Shown here one piece after another: positions 24,593 to 36,929 of a stretch of 64,000 nt of DNA (the stretch's first letter is position 1; each line of letters begins with the position of its first letter). The notes under the pieces were generated by a model that was not told where the DNA came from, ran no database searches, and saw only the letters and a program-made list of their open reading frames with translations. A program made the translations under genes and the position numbers. The stretch is taken from NCBI GenBank assembly GCA_964017125.1, contig OZ024904.1, forward strand, positions 5,058,454 to 5,122,453. The letters are read 5' to 3'. The stretch is from Flabesymbios commensalis (lineage: Eukaryota; Annelida; Polychaeta; Terebellida; Flabelligeridae).

Positions 24593-24984
24593 TATCTGAC
24601 ACTCGTCAGAGTGGCAGATAGGATCATTTGATGATGAAAAAATATATATAAAAAAAACAAAGATTACTTCAATTATTTTTATTCAATAAATCAAACCTTT
24701 TTGTCTAAATACGCCACAATATGACATCAGATGGATGACTTTAGATTGGGTAACAAAGTCAATTGCGAGTACCATACGGTTCGTTTTTTTCTTATTCAGC
24801 CATTTACTATTTTTTGTAGATGACAACATTTTTCTACATCGTAAAAACGTTGAGAATTAGGAGATGAATACCGAGCTTTCTAAATGTGCAATAAGGCCTA
24901 ATATAAATTGGCCATCATTAAATATAAAAAATACATTTCATCTGATTTGCCACATCAAATAATTGTTATCATTATGTATTCATT

Positions 24985-25225
24985 AAAACACACACAGGTG
25001 AGGAAAACATACATATTACATACATACAATAGCATCACAGATATGATATATCACACTTGTTGTATTAAAAACGGGTCAATAATTTAGCTAAAATATGCGT
25101 GGTAAAATTTCGATTTTAAAAGTCATATCTATACAACACGTTTTGCAATGTACCACCCCGTCTCTAGCAGAATACCTTTGAGAATATTTAAATGTTGAAA
25201 GTGCAGAGAGCACGGGGGAGGTGAT
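24985..25225 (-). repeat. Copy of the 1.5-2.0 kb repeated 3' end, copy 2
   Basis: Counterpart of 7740-7985 in the second large copy, with only scattered differences. Confidence 0.7.
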
Positions 25226-25319
25226 AGACCCAAGTCAATTACAGACACAAAAATAAAATAGTACAATTATTTATATTCAAATTCATAGAGTACATGTAAC
25301 AGAAGATATAGAATTGCAT

Positions 25320-26397
25320 AAAATACTAAATTTGTTATTATCATTATCAACAAAACAATATATAATTAATTAGCATTTATAATAGTCACTAAATATATAT
25401 TATTTTGTAAACACATTACACATTAATAAAAATTAAAAGACTTCATTAACACGTATAATGAGTATACACAACCTAACATAAGTAAAATTGATACATGAAC
25501 ATATTGTAGATAGTTAAATGAATAACAATTATTACACATTCAGAAGAAAATTATTGTAATAAAAAAGTATATGCATCTAGCTGTTTAACTATGCACATTA
25601 TAAAATATGATGCTTATGCCATATAAATAATTGATAGAATCAGTAATAAATTAATAGTTTGATGGCGAAAAAGTAAAATACTAAATTTCTTTTTATAATT
25701 ATCAACAAAACAAAATAAAATATATAATAATTAGCATTTATAATAGTCACTAAATATATAATATTTTGTAAAGACATTACACATTAATAAAAATTAAAAG
25801 ACTTCATAAACATGTATAATGAGTATACACAACCTAACATAAGTAAAATTGATACATGAACAATATTGTAGATAGTTAAATGAATAACAATTATTACACA
25901 TTCAGAAGAAAATTATTGTAATAAAAAAGTATATGCATCTAGCTGTTTAACTATGCACATCATAAAATATGATGCTTATGCCATATAAATAATTGATAGA
26001 ATCAGTAATAAATTAATAGTTTGATGGCGAAAAAGTAAAATACTAAATTTCTTTTTATAATTATCAACAAAACAAATTAAAATATATAATTAATTAGCAT
26101 TTATAATAGTCACTGAATATATAATATTTTGTAAACACATTACACATTAATAAAAATTAAAAGACTTCATAAACATGTATAATGAGTATACACAACCTAA
26201 CATAAGTAAAATTGATACATGAACAATATTGTAGATAGTTAAATGAATAACAATTATTACACATTCAGAAGAAAATTATTGTAATAAAAAAGTATATGCA
26301 TCTAGCTGTTTACCTATTCACATCATAAAATATGATGCTTATGCCATATACATAATTGATAGAATCAGTAATAAATTAATAGTTTGATGGCGAAATA
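25320..26397 (+). repeat. 355-362 bp satellite, three units (copy 2)
   Basis: Units begin at 25320, 25675 and 26037; one more unit than copy 1. The middle unit most resembles its right-hand neighbour, as expected from unequal exchange or slippage. Confidence 0.95.
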
Positions 26398-26479
26398 TCT
26401 ATGTTATTTATCATGTAAACTTTATTTTAGAAATAAAACCGTTTACACAAATAATAATGTTGTGCTATTTTCTCGTGGA

Positions 26480-26720
26480 CATGGTAAAAGAAAAGATACA
26501 TTGGAAGTAAAACTCTCTGAAACAAACTTAATTTACTACAATCAAGGGTTTTAAAATGAATATTTTGATGAAACTGGTTTACCAATACATGGCAATTTTC
26601 CTTACATTTCCACCAACATCAAATCATCTTCATCCACTGCAAGTCGAGAATTGCGACAGCAATTCGCGGCTTGTAGTGAATGAAGATGACAATGTAAAGT
26701 CAGGCTTGAAAGGGTTAAAC
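26480..26720. mobile_element. TTAA MITE with internal hairpin, copy 2
   Basis: Counterpart of 8885-9120; its right end reads gcttgaaagggttaa, closer to the family consensus than copy 1. Confidence 0.6.
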
Positions 26721-27123
26721 ACAAACGCATAATTCATTTTTGAATATGGTAACAATTTTTGTCTTAACCAACTTCATACAATATACTTATTTACACGGGC
26801 ATGTTACAATTTCCATATACCGATTGAAAAAATTAATGATAGAACAACATAATCACTAAACTTGCCTAGTGAGATAACAGTTTGTGAATTATATTTTAGT
26901 ACCCCCCTTAGCTTGGTGTAGCCCGACGACAATCCGCCCCGATCAGTTCATGTGTAAGGGCCTAATTCATGAAGCATGCTACAACTAAAGACTTTATAAT
27001 ACTAAATATTAACTACACCCTTTTTAATGTATGTTTTTTGTATTAAAGCGATCATTGGACAAGTCATATGCATCATCTATGAGATATTGGATAACAATGA
27101 TGCCGCCTAATAATTTCACTCCT

Positions 27124-27469
27124 TTAGGGACGGCCCATTTGATATCTGGGGGGGGGGAGGGCTAGAAAAAATTGAAATAAATAGTTTGTCGCCCCAAAGT
27201 CAGATAAAAAAGTTTGTTGATAATGTGGGCAGAAAAAAAAAGTTTGTCGTCGAAATTGATGGAAAATATGTTGACCAGAAAAAACACCAAATGGTAACGT
27301 ACACAATAGGGAAAGCATACGACAAAAAATTTCTTCGACGAAACATAAAAAAAAATTGTCGGACGTTGATCGCCAAAAAAAGATTGTTTTCTCTCGGAGG
27401 TAAAAAAAAGTTTGCAAGCAACAAAAGCTCTAGCCCCCTCCCCCCGATATCAAATGGTGCGTCCCTTAG
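27124..27469. mobile_element. MITE with TIR TTAGGGACG..CCATTTGATATC, complete
   Basis: 346 bp. The left end is ttagggacggcccatttgat and the right end is atcaaatggtgcgtccctta, each with an adjacent G or C run. The interior has repeated aaaagtttgt motifs, which create lysine-rich spurious ORFs. In copy 1 the right end is deleted (9527-9746). Confidence 0.85.
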
Positions 27470-27479
27470 GCAGTGTCGC

Positions 27480-28787
27480 TCAATCACAGACATTGTACCC
27501 AATGATCTCATCTTCGTCGACTACAAGCCGCGAATTGCTGTCGCAATTCTCGACTTGTAGTGGACGAAGATCAGTGAAACTAATAATCGTCTGGGTCGAC
27601 ACTGTCACGGTTATACGGTCACGGTGATCATCACCTAAATCATCACGAGGGTCGACACTATCATCAGAGCATCCATCCTCACTCGACATTGTTTCATCGT
27701 CTTCATCGTCATTAATATCAAGGTTTTCTATTCCATGTGAATCATAATCCCCCTCATCATGATCGTCGGCATGAGAGCATCCATCCTCCATGACATCGTC
27801 TGATGCTTCCGACAGGTTCCTCCCACCACCCTTTTCCTCAGATTTATAATGAAAAGGAAAACTATTATCACCATCACCCTTATTTTGTTCACTCTGAGTT
27901 ATGTTTATTTTTTTCTCGAAACAGACCTCTAGTAAGCAGTGGTCAGAAAAAGGTTTTATATGTGGATGAACATACATGTATTCAACCAGATCAAACATTT
28001 CCCCATCGCTAGCTATATAATCAACCGTTGTAGTATATCCGCATCCGTGATAAGTCGTACATCCCATCAAATCTCCATAGCAACGTCCATTCAATATAAT
28101 GTGTCTGGTGGATTGGCAAAGATTCATAAATGCTTCTCCTTGTTTATTCCATCCTGGATCGACATTCGTCCTAGGTCTCTCCATGTAGTCATCTGACTCA
28201 TGTCCTGTTCTTGCGTTAAAGTCTCCAACTAGAATCGTGTTTCCCAGTTTACTGTATTCATCTAATTGATCCTTGATTTTTTCAATTCTTTCATTTAAAT
28301 CCTTTAAATATGGCTGCCAATATACAATAAAAATAAATAGTGATCTTACGAAACCTGTTATTTTTATAATCAAAACATGTTCACTTTCTGTGGGAACGCT
28401 GTGAAGATTATTTTTATATTTGTCTTTATAAAGGAATGCAATACCTCCAGATACTTTTCTGCCACGAGTAGGAGCTCCTTCAACCTTGGGTTCTTTTTTA
28501 GTTCCGGGTTTGATTATTACACCATACCCCTTTATTGATGGGCGATCGCGGTCCCACGTTTCAGTCAATGCCAGAAAATCTAGACCCCTGTTTTCCGCGA
28601 GCACGCCTAATATTTTTATTTTTTTATATCCGTTAATATTCCATGTTCCCAGTCGAAAAGTATTATTTTCATCACTGCAAGCAGCAACATAATTTTCCTG
28701 TGCTCTTTGTACACTTTCTTTTGCTTTATTGAATTTTTCGAATGCAGCAGATAACTCATGTTCAGTTTGCGCTTTTCTCTCAGACAT
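27480..28787 (-). CDS. EEP-fold endonuclease-like ORF, open in copy 2
   Basis: Predicted Mg2+-dependent endonuclease/exonuclease/phosphatase (EEP/APE-like) protein. The first ATG is at 28787 (aacaaaATGtct) and gives 435 residues. An N-terminal charged, probably helical stretch (1-40) is followed by the EEP domain: GTWNING near 47-53, LTETW 74-78, GDFNARTG 178-185, TTTVDYIASD 242-251 and FSDHCLL 280-286, which together supply the expected Asn, Glu, Asp-Asn, Asp and Asp-His residues. A very acidic tail follows. The last residues are encoded by a 61-bp hairpin that copy 1 lacks, so the C-terminus is newly altered. This kind of EEP resembles LINE endonucleases, but no reverse transcriptase is present nearby. 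It could be a stranded LINE module, part of a non-LINE element, or a domesticated gene. Fold assignment is firm; role is unknown. Confidence 0.75.
   Translation of the reverse strand: MSERKAQTEHELSAAFEKFNKAKESVQRAQENYVAACSDENNTFRLGTWNINGYKKIKILGVLAENRGLDFLALTETWDRDRPSIKGYGVIIKPGTKKEPKVEGAPTRGRKVSGGIAFLYKDKYKNNLHSVPTESEHVLIIKITGFVRSLFIFIVYWQPYLKDLNERIEKIKDQLDEYSKLGNTILVGDFNARTGHESDDYMERPRTNVDPGWNKQGEAFMNLCQSTRHIILNGRCYGDLMGCTTYHGCGYTTTVDYIASDGEMFDLVEYMYVHPHIKPFSDHCLLEVCFEKKINITQSEQNKGDGDNSFPFHYKSEEKGGGRNLSEASDDVMEDGCSHADDHDEGDYDSHGIENLDINDDEDDETMSSEDGCSDDSVDPRDDLGDDHRDRITVTVSTQTIISFTDLRPLQVENCDSNSRLVVDEDEIIGYNVCD
27508..27568. mobile_element. 61-bp hairpin insertion with GATC target duplication
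   Basis: Arms cgactacaagccgcgaattg and caattctcgacttgtagtg. GATC stands on both sides (27504-27507, 27569-27572); copy 1 has a single GATC at 9770-9773 and no insert. Related hairpins lie inside the TTAA MITEs at 9035, 17685, 26635 and 44875. Confidence 0.9.
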
Positions 28788-29157
28788 TTTGTTCAATTTT
28801 AACTAAATAATGTCTTATCCACAAAGTGTTCCCTAAACAGAGTGGCACTGAAAAGAAAAATGAACATGGTCAGAACATATCTATAGTAAAAGTCACTTTA
28901 AATTTGTAGCTTTTGCGTTGCATGCTTTTCGCTAACTATTCACGCAATTTTCATCCGATTGTCATGAAATTTGGCAAGCATTATTTATAATATATGTTAT
29001 AGTCATCACTAAAAATATTGTTATCAATATATACAGCAGCATATTCACACAAATCCGTGGGTCTAGAAATAAACAAGCGCAAGGGAGCGACTATTCAATT
29101 GTTTTCATTCTTTTTTTCAATCGCCATTTGAAACCAGATTTCGCAGATGCATGAAAC

Positions 29158-29412
29158 TGTTAAAGGGACTGGCCCGGGCTAAAATAAAAAAAAAATCGGT
29201 GATTTTATTTTATTTTATTGACAACCATGACAAAAATTAGAAATACGGGAATTTCGTCTCTATATCTAGTCTAACTGGTGAATGCGCAGCAGAAAAATTA
29301 ATTTTTTTTGCAGTTCTAGTCTATGAACATGTTTACATGATATGGTCATATTAAGAAGCCAAAATAAAATCACCGATTTTTTGATGATTTCAGCCTAGGC
29401 CAGTCCCTTTAA
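29158..29412. mobile_element. TTAA MITE, AGGGACTGGCC family, copy 2
   Basis: Counterpart of 11398-11648, same ends and TTAA flanks. Confidence 0.92.
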
Positions 29413-29488
29413 GTTCAAGCGATTATTGCGAAAATAAATTTGTGAATTTAACAATCTATTATCACACAATTAACAACAGTATTGTTTA

Positions 29489-29648
29489 TGTTAAATGAAA
29501 GGGGTGATGGGGCATGGTGCTGTTAAATGAAAGGGGTGATGGGGCATGGTGCTGTTAAATGAAAGGGGTGATGGGGCATGGTGCTGTTAAATGAAAGGGG
29601 TGATGGGGCATGGTGCTGTTAAATGAAAGGGGTGATGGGGCATGGTGC
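29489..29648 (+). repeat. 32-bp minisatellite, five units (copy 2)
   Basis: Same unit as at 11728, with starts every 32 bases from 29489 to 29617. Confidence 0.95.
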
Positions 29649-29957
29649 GTTGTTAAGAGTATTTTCCTTTACTCACCCGATAAGGGGTGATGGGCATGTC
29701 TAGAAGATTTTCTAGTTAAATTCTTATTGCGGTATTGACATGTAATTAGATCCTGGGTTAGAGCTAGTTCAATGGGTCTAATTTTTGAAAGACATTATAA
29801 ATATTACAAAATTGTCAGGCCTGTTGGGATTGTTTTGAAAAATAGGGTTTGCAAAATGTCATGAAAATCTGTTGAGAATCGACTGAGAAATCAGCGAAAA
29901 TTATGCGATCTCAGTTTGGACATAGTGCTTTCGTGCCTAAATGAAATTTAATGAATG

Positions 29958-30198
29958 GGATTTTAGGCCACCTTTGTGCACATATAGGCTAATCTGGGTC
30001 AAGAGAACATCCTGAGGATGGTGAGATGATTGAGATGACACTGCCCTCCAGACACATGATTCGAAATTCAAACCCTGGCGGTCTGAGCCCAAGCTGGCTA
30101 CTTCTCAGTGTGGAAGAAACAGTTTTTTCTTTGAAACTTGAATTCCAGAGCGGGGTTCGAACCTGCGATCTCCGACTTTCAAGTGCCTGCCAAGTACA
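29958..30198 (-). mobile_element. SINE A, dimeric tRNA-derived, copy 2
   Basis: Counterpart of 12130-12372, differing by a one-base deletion and scattered substitutions. Confidence 0.75.
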
Positions 30199-30782
30199 AG
30201 TATTTTCAATGGAGCATAGCCTACAATTTGTAGGTTTACTTTCAATACTACCTGTTTTTTACCTCACGTATTAAATTTACTACCAAATTTGATATTATGA
30301 TTCTTGTCCGGAATTTAATCATAATGATTAATATTATTAAAGGGACACATTCATCATATTCAGCAAATAGCATATTTTTATTTTAGCTCTGTTATATATT
30401 TGTGTGTGTTTGAATGTGTAAGGGCAACATTCCGATGGATTTCTACTTTTAGAAACATCCGTTGGCAACGTAATTAGGTTTATCATATTACCAGATTATG
30501 ACAAATGTCCATCATTACATTTTTTAACTTAGATCGACCCTTTGTCTAATGGACATGTCATATCTGTCAAGAAAAGGAAATGAGACACCAATTTTACTAT
30601 TTCCTTCTAAAAAATAGTTTTTTTCTATAATTTACAGCCGTAATCTATGACAAAAAGTTTTTTAACTCGTATTAGTCTCAGATGTATCACATCGTCTAAG
30701 ACGTTGCAATTTTAATTACAACGTCATCGGGAAAAGACCATTTTCCTATCGGGCCACACAGCTCAGACTGGAAGGCTCCATA

Positions 30783-31171
30783 AAGGTGCAAGTTTATAGT
30801 CTGATATCAAGTCTGAAGACCTATCATCCGACTTTACATCTTACCCCCTGGTCACTGGACCAGTTCATTCGTGAGCCATTTCAACTCCACGGAGAGCATA
30901 CAGTCCTGCAGCCGTTTCGGCGCATTGAACTTATCGTACACATTGCCATCTCTGTCCTACCAGGTACTCATTTTCATCTGAGTCTAGTGAAGCATTTGAG
31001 GGTGAAGTGCCTTGCCCAAGGACACAACATCTTAACAATGTCCCAAGATTGAGAGGGGAGAAACATGATATTTCTCTGAAAATTATGCACCAGCGGGATT
31101 CGAAACCGCACGGCAGGCAGCGACATTGGCAGAGCGCTACGCTCTAACCATTGCGCCATGTCCCTCTCTAA
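30783..31171 (-). mobile_element. SINE B, tRNA-derived, copy 2
   Basis: Counterpart of 12957-13345, near identical. Confidence 0.85.
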
Positions 31172-31811
31172 TACCACTAAACTGACAATTGTATGTCATA
31201 AGTTTCCCGGACCAAAATTACTCGATATCACGCATAGGCCCTATATGCCTACTTAGAATGTTTTTTATTCATACGTCCAATCGAAATACTACCACCACAG
31301 TATACATGTGATGAACAGTGAACACCTTTTGGGATAGAGACACATCACACTCATGTCTTTATATAGCTGTCAACCATCAGTACATAATATACCGTGCTTT
31401 GTTGTACAGTGTGGCGAGTCTTTGAGCCTCTACCATAGCAGTCATTGTTGTATCCAGGCCTGATGGACACATAACTCTAGTTCTTGGATGTACGCATCTT
31501 CTCTTCCCAATATTTTATTATAGACGCCAAATTCAGGAAAATTGCAAATTAGGACATGTTTGAGCATGTTTGAGCATACAAAACAAATATTCAGCACGTG
31601 ATTGTTGTATTACAATGATGTGCTAATACATTGAGATAAGGTATGCATATATTATGTCTCCCCTCTGTACACAGAGGTGGGGACATGTTGCTTTACCTTT
31701 GCCGCTCAGTGCTGTCTGTGTGTCTGTGAGTCTGTGTGTCCCATTTATTTCTGACCTGCGTGTAACAGTGTTGCCAAAAGGCTGTATGTGCTCACTCATA
31801 AATCAAGTATA

Positions 31812-31935
31812 TACGGTCGAGCTTCTCTATAACACGCTTAAATCGAATTTCTGGGTATAACAAAGTATTTCTCTGGAACGGATCATTTTCTATAGGATTT
31901 CATGCATTAAAAGTTTGCTTATTGCGAAGTCGTTT
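31812..31935 (+). mobile_element. Tigger-like terminal fragment, copy 2
   Basis: Counterpart of the fragment at 13.97 kb (acggtcgagcttctctataa). The preceding TGTC-rich stretch is longer here by an extra tgtctgtgagtctgtg-like insertion. Confidence 0.4.
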
Positions 31936-32446
31936 ATTTCAAAATTTGTTTATTACGAACCACTTTTCGATCCCCAAAATCACATTTTACCCTCTTATTA
32001 CAAATTAAAAAAAATTGCAACCAAAAAATAAGTTAACTTAGTGAATATCAAAAAGTAATTAAAAGACTTAGAGAGGTGAGGTTCGTAAGGATTGTTAACA
32101 CAACAATGTGACAGGTTTCGTATAAATGATTATCACACCTATCTGATCTATGTGGCCGGCGACACAACATTGGGCCAACAATGTTCCAGTCTGAGCAACA
32201 TGATCTTCAAGCGTGATTTTTCGACAGGTAAAATTAGTCATTTAAATAGTCTTTGCAGACTTTCTCACTATAAATCAATGATAATTTAGTATTTCGTTTA
32301 CTACAAAACACTTTTTGATCCCTGCGATCACATGCTTAGTGAATATCAAAATGTATCAAGACTCCATGATGCCCATGATCTTATTTAGAGAGGTCAGGTT
32401 CGTCACATTGTTAACACAACAATGGTGTCAGCAGGTTTCGCATCAA

Positions 32447-32555
32447 CCCAGCAGGCACAACACGTTGGCCCTATATTGATCCAAGGTTGGTCCACTATCT
32501 ACGACGTTGGCCCAACATTGGATTATTATAGGGCCAGTGTATTGTGCTGGCTGGG
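32447..32555. mobile_element. 109-bp palindromic MITE, GTTGGCCC family, copy 2
   Basis: Counterpart of 14659-14767 with a few substitutions. Confidence 0.8.
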
Positions 32556-33509
32556 AATGGTTATCACACCTATAACCTATGTGGCCGGTAAGTCGGTGAC
32601 ACAACATTGAGCCAGCGTCCGAGTCCCAGTCTGAGCTACATTATTTTCAATCGTATTTTTTACCACCGTGACAATTATATTCATTTAAAGACTTTTTCAC
32701 CAAATCATTGATAATTTAGTCTTTTATTAGGTCTTGAATACACTAAGCAGTTTACAGACAGGGTGACCGACCGGATGAATTATAAAAAAAAAAAAAACGT
32801 TTTGTAGTGTCCTTCCATTTGCGTTTTAAAGATGGCTAACTGACAGTGACTGATTTTGTAATTTATTGGCTTTTAGTATCAGTTGTTCATCAGATGAACA
32901 TTTGTGTAAGAAAAAACGTGCCAGATATTACTTAGCGGGAAACCACACATGCTGCAAATTTTATTCAGCAGTGTAAGGGTTAAGCTGCTCACGCGCGCTA
33001 AGTTAAGATTTTTGAGAGAACAACCAGATGATTTTTTTTTCTGTGGGGAACCCTGGTTTACACATATGACACGTATTCAATGGTAATCGTGTTACTTCTA
33101 GTGTTAAAATGGCGTTGAATATGTAAAGTGACATTTTCAGTCCCAATATTTATTTCCCATAAACGAATTACATTAAGTTTATGCTTACTGTATAATAATT
33201 GTTACATTTTGTAGCTAAGAAAAAAAGTGACAAAAAAAGCAATAAAGTTTTTGCGATGTATACATCTAAACCCGGGGGGGAAGGGTGTCACCTCCGCGTG
33301 GTCCCCCCTGGGCAACTTCTTAGAAGGCCAAGCACACCCAAACCTTTCATCAAACCAGGTTTTTCTATTTTTTTGACGTGAAGTTTTTTGTGTTTGCTTT
33401 CCGGTGGTACTGAGGTTGTTATGTTTATTTTCGAATAGTTATTAGTTCAAATTCTTTATATATTCTCTATATATTCATATTTATATATTTTATATATTTT
33501 TTCATTGTA

Positions 33510-33989
33510 CTTGTGGTGCCTTACAGTGCTCTCACGGATTGTGATCCCTCTGTCGTGCTAGTTCTCGATGACAGACCCGATCCCCAGCTGTGGGGGCATT
33601 GTAGGTCTACTCATAATTCCTCTATGATTTGGTTTTTGTGTTTGCAGTGGTTTCTCTTTGGCATCCTGGCGATGGACGGGATGTCAGAAAGAAACCATTG
33701 CCATATAATTATTTTTCACTTTATTGTTTTAAAGGTTTCTCTGTGGCATCCTGGCGGATAATGCAGCATGTCATAGAGAAGCCATTGCCGTACAATTAGC
33801 CTGTGGTGACTTACGGTGTCCTCACGGTTTGTGATCGCTCTGTGATGTCCTCCAATATCACAGACCTTATTACCAACTGTGGGGGCACTGTAAGTCTTTA
33901 ATTTTTGAGAATTTTTTGTGGTTTCATGATTTCTCTGGCCATACTGGCCGAAAAGTGAAGTAAAGAAGACATTTACTTACTTACTTAAT
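33510..33989 (+). mobile_element. Probable LINE 3' end with TTAC tail, copy 2
   Basis: Counterpart of 15735-16213. Confidence 0.5.
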
Positions 33990-34430
33990 GGTTTCTCTGT
34001 TCATTGTTTATGTCATTCATATTTATGTCTAAATGGGTTTATTTTTTTTGATTATAGTATATAGTATTATAGTATATATTATATATTTGTTTTGACAATG
34101 ACACTGTTTTGACTTAGACTTGTAGTTTTTACACAATCACTCCAATTTCAAGGAGATATAGTGACTTGAAAAGTCGTTCATTTTAAATTCACTTCATATT
34201 TTACATTATTTATACTGATATTTTTATACCCATTAAACTGTGTTGTAGTGCAGGCGCTTCAACATGTCATCAGACTCGTTACATATAGGTGCCAGGAGCA
34301 TCGTCTTCTTAGCATATCAAACACTTAAAATTGAATATTTTAGTACGAACATGCTTTTATTAGCTTTGTCTTTCCTTTACTACTTTAACTATACAATATG
34401 GGATATTGTAATACCTGGAATTTTCACTTA

Positions 34431-34487
34431 AATGGCCATACTGGCCGAAAAGTGAAGTAAAGCAAATATTTTACTTACTTACTTACA
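34431..34487 (+). mobile_element. Second TTAC-tailed terminus, copy 2
   Basis: Counterpart of 16662-16716. Confidence 0.55.
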
Positions 34488-35559
34488 TCTAAACCCAAAT
34501 TACGGCTGAAAATGTGACATGTAGACTAACTGGTAATGTACCAACAGTGACGCTTGAGCAATATACACTAACTCGCATTCCAGTGTCGCATATTTTTTAT
34601 AAGCACACACCCGGCAACCTTTCTTTTTGTTGTTATATTTTATACTAAATGTAAAAAAAACAAGTTTGTTTTTAAACATTTTGGTCCCGTAATTCGTCCA
34701 ATTGAGTTTACCGCAAGTAAAGCAAGATTTTAATATTCAAAGGGTTATTAGCAATGGTTGTCGGAACCCTTACATAAACACGTGCATACCATTACTCTTT
34801 GACAACAACGATAACGTTTTATTTTAAAGTTTGCCATGCTTAGTCCGCATGGATGTTCTTTGGTACCATTTCAAGTGTATTATTATTATGTAAATGAAAA
34901 TATTAAGTTCATTCGATCTAAACATATATGAAAGCAAACTAAAATTGTGAAAACTGGTTTTAAATTCAGTGAAGTATCATTTCTAAGGACCACTTTGGAA
35001 TTGAGAATGTCGCTGTTGTCACAAGGGGTCGTTATTGTGGCCTAATGGAGTGGGATAAGTTATGATAGCCGTAGACTGATCTCTAGCCCATCAAACACGA
35101 TACCCTAACCCAATGATGGTATGATGATGGGCCAGCGTTACAGACGATGGGCCAACATCAAAACCAACATTGTGTTAATTTCTCGTGTTTACTGGCAGTC
35201 TGTTAATTGAGTTTGTGTGTATAAAATATTTCACAATATAATAGATTTTCAGAATTTTGTAGTGAGAAAAGCTTTATCCAGTGTTACACAGAAGAAAATT
35301 ACAGATTACAGATCTTAATGAACATTTATATAATGACTGGATTATACTATGATAGTTCAACATGCTATTATTTTTTTCTTGTCTTTGATTAATTAACAAA
35401 ACCTTGTTACCATAATTAGTTTGGTTGTTTTTTATCCACATTATGCTTTAATACATACAGAGTGACACGAATCGTATGTATACAAGTATACAGCCTATAT
35501 CTGTCTACATATTTTGGCTATACATGCATTATCAATACCGTGGAATGCTCAGACCTATC

Positions 35560-35669
35560 TTAGATGGGAAGGGAGTGGGGGAGATCACGCTTAAAGCGAA
35601 TTTCGGATATATATTACGAAATATTTTTTTAGGTCCCTGGTACTTCGTTATAACGAGGTTCGACTGTAC
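35560..35669 (-). mobile_element. Terminal fragment of a Tigger/mariner-type element
   Basis: Reverse complement begins TACAGTCGAACCTCGTTATA, a classic Tigger-like terminus, and runs into AT-rich sequence. No partner end was found nearby on the same scale. A related but different end (cagtcgagcttctctataac) occurs at 13.97 kb and 31.81 kb. Confidence 0.55.
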
Positions 35670-35689
35670 TTCCTTTTCGATGGCGTCAC

Positions 35690-36165
35690 TGCGCTCTCTT
35701 TTGCCTGTCACAGTCCTTCCAAAAGACGGTATAAGCACACTGGTGAAATAAGCAGATACTTCGGTTTCGCTGTCTGCAGCAGTGCCTGTCACAGCCCTTC
35801 CAAAAGACGGTAGTATGCACACTTGTGAAATAAGCAGATACATCCATTTCGCTGCCTGCATACATTGGGTCAGTGTCGGCTTGTAATCGCCGCCAGCAGT
35901 AAGCACTACCAGGCCAGCTGCTATCAGCAAACACGAGGCATTGGGTAAACGTCTTGTGTTTGCTAGGAGTGTTGACAAGCCACATTGTGTTTCACACATC
36001 GCGTGGTTCCAAAACGGAATAATAAATTCCGCTATATACATAGTCTCTACTGTCCACAGGAGCCATTTATTAACATTAATTACAAAAGCCATTGACACTA
36101 CATCTAATAGCTATCAACCTTTATGGTTATGCTGCTGGAGGGGAGACACCTCTAGTTTTTTTTTT
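35690..36165. repeat. Two-unit repeat with CCTTCCAAAAGACGG
   Basis: cctgtcacagtccttccaaa..acactggtgaaataagcag is repeated at about 35705 and 35787, and resembles gcgtgtaacagtgttgccaa at 13918 and 31757. The ORFs here come from the repeat. Confidence 0.6.
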
Positions 36166-36929
36166 ACAAAAAATTAGACCCTTCTAGTTGAGTGACAGGC
36201 ATTTGTGGTTTCTCTGGTGTATTTATCTCTCAACAGAAACATCGATCATCACTGTGACTTCATTTCATCGGGGAGGACTGTGAAAACTGGTATAAGAGAG
36301 AACGTCCGTTGTTTTAAGCCATTTAGCTTCTGGGAAACATTTTTCTGCGGCGCTTAGCTGCCTTAGCCACATATCCTTCCAGAATCAAATTGCAGACAAT
36401 TGCAATAAGGCCTATAGTGATGTAAAGCAAGTTTAATATAGAAAGTATCTCATATTTTTTGTGTTTAGAGCATCCTTGCTGCCTTCTTCTTGTATTTGTA
36501 TAATTTAAATGTTGTTCACTATAATTATAGTAGTGATTATTGAGTAAGTGAATGTATTATAAATTTCGGAGGCATGGAGCGAGCTGGGGCAATATGTAAT
36601 GATAGGCACTCTTCTCCGCCTTCTTGGATTTTGACTTTTCATGTACAGAGAGACCTCTCGATATTCCGTCATCATCTGTTCCCCTAAAAATATGACGGAA
36701 CTTCGAATATGGTTTCAGAGCAGCTCCCCACCCCCTCTGAGCTGTGTTGGAACCGAGGATATTATATATCTAATTCATACTGTAATGTTATTATATTAGT
36801 ATTGGTTGTGCGAGCAATATAACAACATAAATATGGTACAAATATAATTTTATTATTTCAAATATATAATTGCATGATTTTATTATTTCAAATATATAAT
36901 TAAAGCATTTTTTTTAATTAATTTTTTAA

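Noticed and set aside
24334-24660. ORFs spanning N runs (also at 52449-52706)
   Set aside because: The frame is only open because Ns are not stops.
27186-27560. 124-codon lysine-rich ORF
   Set aside because: Lies inside a MITE and runs through G, A and C tracts; the opposite strand is equally open.
35532-36098. 188-codon minus-strand ORF
   Set aside because: Made of a Tigger end and a two-unit repeat; no family similarity and different context in the other copies of the repeat.
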